Shown here in pieces: positions 41,991-49,086 of a DNA stretch of 64,000 bases (position 1 is the first letter of the stretch; every line of letters begins with the position of its first letter). The notes under the pieces are model-generated. The model was given only the letters and a program-made list of their open reading frames with translations. It did no database searches and was not told the DNA's origin. The stretch covers positions 2,418,001 through 2,482,000 of the forward strand of contig CP069394.1 in assembly GCA_016887485.1 (NCBI GenBank), in the 5' to 3' direction. This DNA comes from Chloroflexota bacterium (GTDB taxonomy: Bacteria > Chloroflexota > Anaerolineae > Anaerolineales > Anaerolineaceae). The position numbers and the translations under genes are program-made.

Positions 41991-43268
41991 CTAAAATCTC
42001 CGGGCCAATCCGGTGAAAGTGAACCCGGCAGCTTCCCATTGGGCTTTGTCCCAGGATTTAACGCCGTCAAAAACAAGCTTTGCAGGGGTCATCCCTGCGA
42101 TCTCGACGGGGTCCAAGGCTTTAAATTGGTCGTGAGCCACAGCCAGCACGATTAGGTCAGCGTTCCTGAGGGCTTCTGCGAGGGTGTTCACTTGGTGGAT
42201 GCCGGGTAGTCCCGATTCAGGTTTAAAGGGCTCATAGGCCAGGACTTCCGCTCCACGGGCTTGCAGGTCGTGGGCCAGCTCAACGGCTGGGCTTTCTCGC
42301 AGGTCATCCACATTGGGCTTGAAGGCCAGCCCCAAAAAGGCAATGGTCTTGTCTTTTATAATGCCGGCGGCCTGTTCGACCAGATCCGCAACGAAAATGG
42401 GTTGGGCATCATTGATCTCACGCGCTGTACGAACCAAGCGGGCGGTTTCCGGTGCGGCTTCGACTAGGAACCAGGGATCCACGCTGATGCAATGGCCGCC
42501 GACGCCGATCCCAGGGCGCAGGATCTCCACCCGAGGGTGCCGATTGGCAATTCCGATGGCTTCCCAGATATCCACGCCAAATTTTTGAGCCAGGCGGGAG
42601 AACTCGTTGGCGATGGCGATATTGATATCGCGGGAGGTGTTTTCCATCAGTTTGACCATTTCAGCCGTGGTGGCATCGGTCAGGATGATGTCACCCTGAA
42701 CAAAGGTCTGATAGAGATCTCGACCGGCTTCCGCTGAGGCGCGGTCCACACCGCCGATGACTCGGGCATTGCCCACCAATTCTTCCAGGATCCGACCGGG
42801 CAGCACCCGTTCCGGTGAATAAGCCAGCAGGAAATCCTGACCAGCTTTCAAACCGCTCTTTTCAAGGATGGGCGCAACGACATCCACTGTGGTCAGTGGA
42901 GGGGAGGTGGATTCAAGGATCACCAGGTTGCCGGGCCGTAGGTGGGGCATGATTGATTCGGCGGCTGATTCAACATAGCGCATATCGGCTGATTTGTCAT
43001 CAAAGAAGGGTGTTGGAACGGCGATGATGAAGGCATCTGCCGGGGAGACTTCTGTCGCAACCTGCAGTTTTCCCGTTTCAATTGCCTGGTGGAAGAGTTT
43101 TTGCAAACCGGGTTCAAAGATATGGACTTCACCAGCTTGCAAGTGCTTGATTACATCAGAATTGACGTCCATTCCGAGGACATTCAGGCCATGATTGGCG
43201 AAAACGCTTGCGGTCGGCAAGCCGATGTATCCCATGCCTATGATACAAAGCGATTTAAATTTCATCAT
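41991..43268 (-). CDS. wecC: UDP-N-acetyl-D-mannosaminuronate dehydrogenase
   Basis: WecC oxidises UDP-ManNAc twice with NAD to the uronic acid, a precursor of surface polysaccharides. 425 residues: N-terminal NAD motif IIGMGYIGLPTA, middle KLMENTSRDINIAIANE, and catalytic-Cys motif GVGGHCISVDPWF (Cys about 263) which in this form is typical of the ManNAc and not the glucose dehydrogenase. C-terminal KDKTIAFLGLAFKPNVDDLRESPA. AAGGAAA ribosome site just before the ATG. Its epimerase wecB is not seen here. Confidence 0.88.
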   Translation of the reverse strand: MMKFKSLCIIGMGYIGLPTASVFANHGLNVLGMDVNSDVIKHLQAGEVHIFEPGLQKLFHQAIETGKLQVATEVSPADAFIIAVPTPFFDDKSADMRYVESAAESIMPHLRPGNLVILESTSPPLTTVDVVAPILEKSGLKAGQDFLLAYSPERVLPGRILEELVGNARVIGGVDRASAEAGRDLYQTFVQGDIILTDATTAEMVKLMENTSRDINIAIANEFSRLAQKFGVDIWEAIGIANRHPRVEILRPGIGVGGHCISVDPWFLVEAAPETARLVRTAREINDAQPIFVADLVEQAAGIIKDKTIAFLGLAFKPNVDDLRESPAVELAHDLQARGAEVLAYEPFKPESGLPGIHQVNTLAEALRNADLIVLAVAHDQFKALDPVEIAGMTPAKLVFDGVKSWDKAQWEAAGFTFTGLARRF

Positions 43269-43372
43269 TTGTTTCCTTGTGTTAAAAAGCTTTCGTTGTA
43301 ATTCCAGCCAGAATTTTACCGCAAAAAAACGGCTGGCCTGTTTAGGTCAAATTTACATCAATAACGGTGAGA

Positions 43373-45220
43373 TTAATCAGAAATCTCGTTGACTTCAATG
43401 AGAGTGAAGGGTATCCAATCGGAATTTGATAGAATGACCGTAAACCGGCTTACTTCCTCGCCTGCGGCGATTGCCTCTTTTATTTCCTGGGATGTGTAAT
43501 GGGGATAGAGCACATAATCAATATCACCTGAATAAATAAAATCTTCAAATTGGTCAAGATCGCTGAAAGAGAAATTGACCTGCCCATGAAGTCCTGGAAT
43601 GTAGTCCAAAGGATAGGAAGTTAAAATTTTGATATCGGTTGGCTTATCAGCAAAGTAGGTCAATAATTGCTCATTTAATCCTGGGCTGAATAATTGTTTT
43701 TGGAGGTCAATCTGTCTTTCAGCGAGGAACGTTTCAGTATAGGTGTGATTTAGGCCAAAAAGCAGCCCGACAATGAGTAGGATCAAAGGGAGGAAGAGCG
43801 GGAGTCGTAGGAGTTTAATCTTTTGACATACTTTAAGGATCCATTGGGTGAATCCCCAAACGCCCAGGCCAATGATTGTGGTAAATATCGGGAAGGTTAT
43901 TGCCAGGTTTCGAGTGTCATAACTGGCATATGTGGACCAAATCAGTGTGTAGGGAATGACAAAAAGGATTAGTATCCAGCGCCAGAAGTTGTCAATGAAA
44001 AGGGCGGCTGGGATTGCGAGTAAGAAGAAATAGAAATACTTATTTAACTTAAGCAGGGCTGAAATTGCTGTATCTACACGATTATTTCCCTGATGGACTT
44101 TGTTTGTGGATTGGATTGGAGTGGCAATATGAGATTGCGTTTCGCCTTGTACGATTTGGACAGCCTTAATTCCATACCAGGGTATTGCGATAAGGATAAT
44201 TATTGAAATGATGATAAGAATTCTCTTCCAGTTTGCCACAAAGGCTTGTTTGATTTTAATTCCAAACATGAAATAAAATCCCAAAAGGAAATTTAAACCC
44301 AGGAAATAAAGGCCCGCTTGTTTGGTGATGGCCGCACCTGCTGAAAATAGAGTTGAGAGGATCCACCATCTGTATTTCTTTTCGGTATCGTTTTCTTTAT
44401 AGACATACCATAAGAAAACAGTGGACATTAACCCGAAAAAGGTCAGCGGGATATCCACATAACCGGAGGCTATGTAATCGGTTAGGAATTTCTTAAAGAC
44501 CAAACGCAAGGTGATAATGGAGATAAAAAAGCCGGGATTGTTAGTTTGAATACCCAGACTAAGTAGGACGAGCATGATCATCATGGCAAAGAGCGGCATG
44601 ATTGACTTGGCAAAGAACTGGACTGCATGATTTCCGATGAGGACGTAGATCATCGCCCAATTCGTTGGGATCAACTGGGGATAATCTTCTGTTTGGGCGG
44701 GGAAGGTATTGGAGCTCCAGATGGTTGCCCATTTATTCCAGGAAAGGACCGCATCCCATTTGTTAAATATTTGGCCGATATTGTAGCGGAAGATACGAAA
44801 GGTCAATTCGATGGCGACTAATGCAGCCACGAATAACAGGATAGCAAAGATATTAAGGATTGCCTTGTTTTTTTCTTCTTCATCCTCAGTGTTGAGTTTC
44901 GGAAAGATTTTATAAATAGGAGAGATGAGCCCATGCCAGAAGGTGACTATGAAATCACTGATCGAGGTTGCCAGGATGTCTTTTCGATATAGATAAACTA
45001 ATGCGGCAATTTCCAAGGCTACGAAGATCAGGGCTGTGATTTGCGTGAAGATACCCAGAAGGGTTGTTACGAAGACAAATAAGTAGTTAGTGATCAGACT
45101 GATGCCCATAATGGCGGCTAATCTGAGCCAGAACCCTTTTGGCATATCAAAAAACTTTCGGACGATCAATCCGGGAAACAAAAGAACCTGGAGTATTCCG
45201 ATAGTACCCAAAATGAACAT
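43373..45220 (-). CDS. Multi-pass membrane protein, GT-C glycosyltransferase-like
   Basis: 615 residues from ATG 45220 (CGGAG upstream). About eleven to thirteen membrane helices occupy residues 1-480, and a soluble extracytoplasmic domain of roughly 120 residues ends the protein. An early loop contains WDAVLSWNKWATIW (about 155-168), whose acidic residue after the first helices is the pattern of GT-C enzymes that use lipid-linked sugars. Codon use is AT-richer than neighbours, common in surface-polysaccharide genes. I cannot name a specific family. It lies upstream of wecC on the same strand, in keeping with surface glycan assembly. Confidence 0.62.
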   Translation of the reverse strand: MFILGTIGILQVLLFPGLIVRKFFDMPKGFWLRLAAIMGISLITNYLFVFVTTLLGIFTQITALIFVALEIAALVYLYRKDILATSISDFIVTFWHGLISPIYKIFPKLNTEDEEEKNKAILNIFAILLFVAALVAIELTFRIFRYNIGQIFNKWDAVLSWNKWATIWSSNTFPAQTEDYPQLIPTNWAMIYVLIGNHAVQFFAKSIMPLFAMMIMLVLLSLGIQTNNPGFFISIITLRLVFKKFLTDYIASGYVDIPLTFFGLMSTVFLWYVYKENDTEKKYRWWILSTLFSAGAAITKQAGLYFLGLNFLLGFYFMFGIKIKQAFVANWKRILIIISIIILIAIPWYGIKAVQIVQGETQSHIATPIQSTNKVHQGNNRVDTAISALLKLNKYFYFFLLAIPAALFIDNFWRWILILFVIPYTLIWSTYASYDTRNLAITFPIFTTIIGLGVWGFTQWILKVCQKIKLLRLPLFLPLILLIVGLLFGLNHTYTETFLAERQIDLQKQLFSPGLNEQLLTYFADKPTDIKILTSYPLDYIPGLHGQVNFSFSDLDQFEDFIYSGDIDYVLYPHYTSQEIKEAIAAGEEVSRFTVILSNSDWIPFTLIEVNEISD

Positions 45221-45379
45221 AGTTGTACTCCGAATTATTGGTCGCTTGTGATATACACAATAGGCCAATTAAGAATGGTTTAGATAACTATGATTATAGC
45301 AGGTGAGAAGTTGTTGGAAGGATCTTTCCTTTTGGACAATTGAGTTATTGATTTGTTTACAAGGAGGGGATTCTCGTGA

Positions 45380-45499
45380 TCATTGCCAGTATTGACGCCC
45401 CATCCGCCAACGGAGGGGAATCCACCGGTACAGGGTTTTCTTGAGAAAAGGCTTTACGGCAGCCGGTAATTTCCGGCCAGCCACATTCAACATTGTCAT
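45380..45499 (-). pseudogene. 39-codon frame, possibly the 5' remnant of a ligase-like gene
   Basis: A minus-strand frame encodes MTMLNVAGRKLPAAV and then ...LKKTLYRWIPLRWRMGRQYWQ before a TGA. This basic, Trp/Tyr-rich segment looks like the N-terminal start of PaaK-type (phenylacetate-CoA ligase-like) capsule-associated proteins, which continue for 400 residues. No continuation is seen in any frame. No good ribosome site. It fits a decayed gene of the adjacent polysaccharide region. The rest of 45221-45536 holds nothing I can support. Confidence 0.3.
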
Positions 45500-45536
45500 C
45501 TTCTCATTTTAGCTTAAGGATGGGGAAGAATGCCAG

Positions 45537-46184
45537 TCATTTTTCGCCCCGGGCTTCCGCCTGGAGCTGTTCATAGAAACCCACCAGATAGGTGTGCCGG
45601 GCCTCTGCCAGCGCTTTTCCGCTTGCCGTGAACATCCGGCCTTTTACGTTCTGTAATTTGAAGAGAAACTCGTGATAGGAGGAGTGAGGTTCCCCGGGTT
45701 CAGTCTGACCGGTTGCCAGGAAGTGTTCCGAGGGTTCCGCATAGGACGGCTGACTATCCAGGGCTGCGTAGGCGATGGTACGCGCAGCACCAATCGCACC
45801 CAACACGTCCAGTTTGTCGGCATCGAAAATGACCTGGGCTTCAATGGTCTCAGGCGAATCCTCTTTGCCGCGAAAACGGTGGGCTCGGATGCAGTGTTGG
45901 ACGGCCTTGATCTTATCCTTCGGCCAACCCTTTTCAGCAAGCACTTCACCTGCGAAAATAGCTGAGGTGATATGGTGTTCGGCACGTTCCTGGCCTTCAC
46001 CGCCGGGCGCGCTGCCTTTTGAGTCGTGTAATAAAGCGGCCGCCTTGACGATCTCCAGGTCTGCACCTTCAGCTTTTGCCAGCCGCTCCGCCACTCGATA
46101 GACCCGCAGGACATGGTCAAAATCATGGACGGGATCAGCATCCTGATACCAGATGCGGGCTTCTTCGATGGTGACGGGTTGCAT
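45537..46184 (-). CDS. HD-domain metal-dependent phosphohydrolase-like protein
   Basis: 215 residues from ATG 46184; the longer frame from 46262 overlaps the small membrane protein gene and is rejected. HD ligands are visible: HDFDHVLRVYR (about 20-30), LLHDSKG (about 51-57), a later HxxxR region (HCIRAHRFRG), and FDADKLDVLGAIG (about 118-130). It belongs to the uncharacterised single-HD proteins of the YedJ kind. A nucleotide or phosphate ester substrate is likely but not known. It lies 20 bases downstream of the 63-residue membrane protein. Confidence 0.8.
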   Translation of the reverse strand: MQPVTIEEARIWYQDADPVHDFDHVLRVYRVAERLAKAEGADLEIVKAAALLHDSKGSAPGGEGQERAEHHITSAIFAGEVLAEKGWPKDKIKAVQHCIRAHRFRGKEDSPETIEAQVIFDADKLDVLGAIGAARTIAYAALDSQPSYAEPSEHFLATGQTEPGEPHSSYHEFLFKLQNVKGRMFTASGKALAEARHTYLVGFYEQLQAEARGEK

Positions 46185-46203
46185 GCCAGGGCCTACCTTT
46201 GTT

Positions 46204-46395
46204 TTAGATGAGTGAAATATCCAGATATCCGAACAATGCCCCCACGATGACCGCAATGGCAAAGAGAATCAGCACAATCCGGAGGATTTTTAAAGCGATC
46301 TTGATCACCCCGCGCAGGGCGAAGATGCCAATGAAAAGCACAAGCCCGGCGGCTGCCAGGATGAGGATGTTGTTAAGGGAAAAGAATTCTGTCAT
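46204..46395 (-). CDS. Small two-helix membrane protein
   Basis: 63 residues, almost wholly hydrophobic: one helix at about 9-28 and a second at about 36-56, with two basic residues between. I do not recognise a family. It sits between hutI and the HD protein gene, both on the same strand with gaps of 38 and 19 bases, so cotranscription is likely. CTGGA is a weak ribosome site before the ATG. Confidence 0.6.
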   Translation of the reverse strand: MTEFFSLNNILILAAAGLVLFIGIFALRGVIKIALKILRIVLILFAIAVIVGALFGYLDISLI

Positions 46396-46433
46396 AATGT
46401 CCAGCCCCGATCGGTTTATGAATGAGTGGCAGG

Positions 46434-47705
46434 TCAGGCGATCGGGTAGAACCTGCCCTGTTTGACCACGTAGGATACGAGATTGGTGCCGAAACGATAT
46501 CCCAGATGGCGGTAATCGCTGACGCTTAGGATCAATAAGTCGGCCTGTTTATTGGGCTCAAGTGAACCGATTTTGTCCGCCCGTTGGAGCGCTGCGGCTG
46601 AATTGATCGTGGCCGCGGCAATGGCCTGGGCGGGGGTTAGGCCCATCTTGCGGCAGGCCAGCGCCAGGATAAATTGCATCGATTCACCCCAGGCGGTGCC
46701 GGGGTTGGCATCCGTTGCCAGGGCCAGGAGGCCATTGGCAGCGATGATCTTCTTGGCGGGGGTGTACTCCGCTTCGTTCAATCCGAAAGGCGTGGCCGGC
46801 AGCGCCACAGCAACCGTATCTGATGCGGCCAGGGCTTCGATATCCGCATCCGAAGTTCGCACCAGGTGATCCGCTGAGGCGGCACCCAGTTCGGCGGCCA
46901 GTGAAGCCCCACCAAGGTTCTTGAATTCATCTGCGTGGATTTTGAGCGGATAGCCCAGTTCTTTGGCTGTCTCCAGAATGCGCCGGCTTTGGGTCAGGTC
47001 AAAAGCGCCATCCTCACAAAAGACATCCACAAAGGGCAGCGGCTGGCCTTTGGTATGTTCCTGCCACCATTTCTTCACCTCCGGCAGCATCCCCTCACAG
47101 AGTAGCGTGACATATTCATCGGGGCGGTCAGCATATTCGGTTGGAATGGCATGTGCGCCCAGGAAGGTGGGCACCAACGAGATCGGACCCCGCGTATTCA
47201 GCGCCAGGATCACTTCCAGTTGTTTGAGTTCGCTGGCGAGTTCCAGACCGTAACCGGTTTTGACCTCGACGGTTGTGGTGCCATACCGGAAAGCCTGTGA
47301 TAATCGCTCACCGGTCTGTTCTGCCAGCGCTTCGACTGAGGCTTCTCGAGTGGCATTGACGGTGGAGACAATCCCGCCGCCGGCAGCCATGATTTCCATA
47401 TAAGTTTTACCCTGCAGGCGCATCTCAAATTCACCCGCTCGATCCCCGGCCCAAACCATGTGGGTGTGGGGATCAACAAACCCGGGCATCACAACCTTGC
47501 GCTGAGCGTCGAAGGTGTCCGCTTCGGAGTAGCGCTCAAGGAGCGCCGCGCTGCGCCCTGTGGCAACGATCCGGCTGCCATCAATAACGATTGCGCCGTC
47601 CTGGATCAGGCTCAATTCGCCCAGCCTGTGACCGCGCTGCGGCCCACCGGCGAGAGTTAGGAGTTGGGAGGCATTGTGGATAAGTGTCAGGTTTGAAGGG
47701 GTCAT
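46434..47705 (-). CDS. hutI: Imidazolonepropionase
   Basis: HutI opens the imidazolone ring in histidine breakdown, yielding formiminoglutamate. 423 residues of the metal-dependent amidohydrolase fold: MPGFVDPHTHMVWAGDRAGEFEMR (about 73-96), the gating AAGGGIVSTV loop, VEVKTGYGL, the His of PLKIHADEF, and the metal Asp in ALATDANPG. The hutU and hutH genes are not in the window, so the pathway genes are scattered. An extended -10 lies nine bases before the ATG and there is no ribosome site, so hutI may be translated from a leaderless mRNA. Confidence 0.93.
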   Translation of the reverse strand: MTPSNLTLIHNASQLLTLAGGPQRGHRLGELSLIQDGAIVIDGSRIVATGRSAALLERYSEADTFDAQRKVVMPGFVDPHTHMVWAGDRAGEFEMRLQGKTYMEIMAAGGGIVSTVNATREASVEALAEQTGERLSQAFRYGTTTVEVKTGYGLELASELKQLEVILALNTRGPISLVPTFLGAHAIPTEYADRPDEYVTLLCEGMLPEVKKWWQEHTKGQPLPFVDVFCEDGAFDLTQSRRILETAKELGYPLKIHADEFKNLGGASLAAELGAASADHLVRTSDADIEALAASDTVAVALPATPFGLNEAEYTPAKKIIAANGLLALATDANPGTAWGESMQFILALACRKMGLTPAQAIAAATINSAAALQRADKIGSLEPNKQADLLILSVSDYRHLGYRFGTNLVSYVVKQGRFYPIA

Positions 47706-47714
47706 AGTTTCTTA

Positions 47715-47723
47715 ATTATACCA
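47715..47723 (-). promoter_or_regulatory. Extended -10 promoter abutting the hutI start
   Basis: On the minus strand TGGTATAAT is followed by nine bases and the ATG ending at 47705. The box overlaps the last codons of the SCO1664-like gene, so hutI would have its own promoter inside the run. Confidence 0.5.
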
Positions 47724-48444
47724 ACGGCCAGGGATAGGCACGCCGGTCTTCGGGTGGGATAGGGTAGATTCCGGTTTCGAGCAGCCATTGGCCCCGCTCC
47801 CGCAGGGCGTGAATCTCGGCTGGGAGGAGGAACGGCGTCAGCGCTTCTGCCAGTGTGCCATCTGGTTCCAGTGCGGGCAGAACCATGGCTAAGTTCGCCA
47901 ACAGGTTTGCCGGGATAGGCTGACCCGCGTGATCCCAGATAACCGTGCGGAGCTTGTCTTCCTTGTGAAAGCAGACGCCGTGGTCGATTAGCCAGAGCTT
48001 GCGGTTAGTGTCAACCAACAGGTGACCGGATTTGCGGTCAGCATTATTGACCAGGTGGTCAAAGAGCATCACTTCGGGCAGGCGAACCTTGTCGGCTTCG
48101 TTGAAACTAAAGTAATGGTATTCCGGGTCATGATCAATGAATTGTTGCAGTGAACCCGGCCCCATCAGCGCCTCATCCGTCCGGAAGACCGTGGGTGAGA
48201 CCAAGTCCCAGTCTAGGGCTTCGCTGACCAGATAGGCAGTCACTTCCCGCTTGGCGAGAGTCTCTTTGGGGAAATCCCAAAGGGGTCTTTCCCCCTGGAC
48301 CGGTTTATAAACGGCCTTGATTTCACGACCTTCGAATTGGGCCGTGACCATCAGGGTGGTATTGGACCCATAGACAAACTGACCCTCCAGAAGTAAGGTG
48401 CCTTCCTGCAGTGTTCTCAGGATGTCTTCTTTTGTTGAGTCCAT
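47716..48444 (-). CDS. SCO1664-family protein (PI3/4-kinase-like fold)
   Basis: 242 residues. Recognised from its conserved blocks: AVYKPVQGERPLWDFPKETLAKREVTAYLVS (about 44-74), the late NNADRKSGHLL (about 133-143), and LWLIDHGVCF. The Lys in VYKP and the Asp pairs in NADRK and IDHG match kinase-like positions, but no reaction is known for the family. In actinobacteria it is found next to a DUF3090 gene and a phosphatase-like gene; here the DUF3090 gene lies 8 bases upstream and the third member is absent. No ribosome site is seen, so translational coupling is likely. Confidence 0.78.
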   Translation of the reverse strand: MDSTKEDILRTLQEGTLLLEGQFVYGSNTTLMVTAQFEGREIKAVYKPVQGERPLWDFPKETLAKREVTAYLVSEALDWDLVSPTVFRTDEALMGPGSLQQFIDHDPEYHYFSFNEADKVRLPEVMLFDHLVNNADRKSGHLLVDTNRKLWLIDHGVCFHKEDKLRTVIWDHAGQPIPANLLANLAMVLPALEPDGTLAEALTPFLLPAEIHALRERGQWLLETGIYPIPPEDRRAYPWPLV

Positions 48445-48452
48445 AAGTTTGG

Positions 48453-48992
48453 TCAGGGTGTGGTCTTGTGCCCGTTGTTCTTGGGTGAAAATTCACCCGG
48501 GGGCAGAATGGGTTCCCCAGTGGAGGGCCAGACGGGTCTGCCTCGGCTGGAAAGTTCAATTCCCCAGCGGCCCATTGCCCAAAGTTGGGATCGGGTGCAC
48601 CAGAAACGGACAACGCTGGCATTTTTCTGCTGCCCCTCGGATTCATCAATGTCAATCTCTTTGGCGATCAGGACCATAAGATCTTTTTCGGTGTCATAGC
48701 CCAGGCTCAGTTCGCCTACCCGGAAAAGTGGGTCCAGTGGGGGCTCGAGGGTCATTTCATCTTCTTTATAGTTGGGGGAGGCATCCATTATTTCTGGATT
48801 CTTCTCCCGAATCTCCGTCATCAGGTTCTCAATCGCGAGCGAGAGGGTTTGCACCTGAAATTTCTCAACCAGGAGGGTGATGACCTGATCTGGGCCTTTC
48901 CCCTGAAGGTAAAATATCCGCTCACCGGGTTTCCCGATGGCATCGACTGTGAGCAAGGTGACTGGATTGAGGTCAATTTCAATATACGCCAT
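48453..48992 (-). CDS. DUF3090 family protein with eroded zinc-binding tail
   Basis: 179 residues from ATG 48992 (the TTG at 49007 adds five residues). The start MAYIEIDLNPVTLLTVDAIG and GERIFYLQG are typical of the family. In the forms I know, the C-terminus ends in a cysteine-rich knuckle of the shape GRPxCPxCGxPxxPxGHxCPxxNG. Here the same skeleton is visible but reads GRPVWPSTGEPILPPGEFSPKNNG: every Cys and the His are gone. It is paired with the SCO1664-like gene downstream. Function of the family is not known. Confidence 0.75.
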   Translation of the reverse strand: MAYIEIDLNPVTLLTVDAIGKPGERIFYLQGKGPDQVITLLVEKFQVQTLSLAIENLMTEIREKNPEIMDASPNYKEDEMTLEPPLDPLFRVGELSLGYDTEKDLMVLIAKEIDIDESEGQQKNASVVRFWCTRSQLWAMGRWGIELSSRGRPVWPSTGEPILPPGEFSPKNNGHKTTP

Positions 48993-49015
48993 AAGATGTC
49001 CGTTCAAAATGAATG

Positions 49016-49038
49016 ATCTGGTAAAGATTCTACCAGAT
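49016..49038 (-). promoter_or_regulatory. Palindrome overlapping an extended -10 upstream of DUF3090
   Basis: ATCTGGTA-n7-TACCAGAT is a perfect 8-bp-arm inverted repeat. On the minus strand its first arm runs into TGGTAGAAT (49027-49035), an extended -10. The spacing suits a repressor operator covering the promoter of the DUF3090/SCO1664 pair; a weak dnaE terminator is the other reading. Confidence 0.4.
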
Positions 49039-49086
49039 TGGGGGTCAGATGGCTATTTTGCTAATGTTGGGAAAGAGAACTGTGGA

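Noticed and set aside
45377-45445. 22-codon plus-strand frame with a strong AAGGAGGGG site and GTG start
   Set aside because: It encodes a short Gly/Ser peptide with no likeness to a leader peptide and no downstream plus-strand gene; most likely chance.
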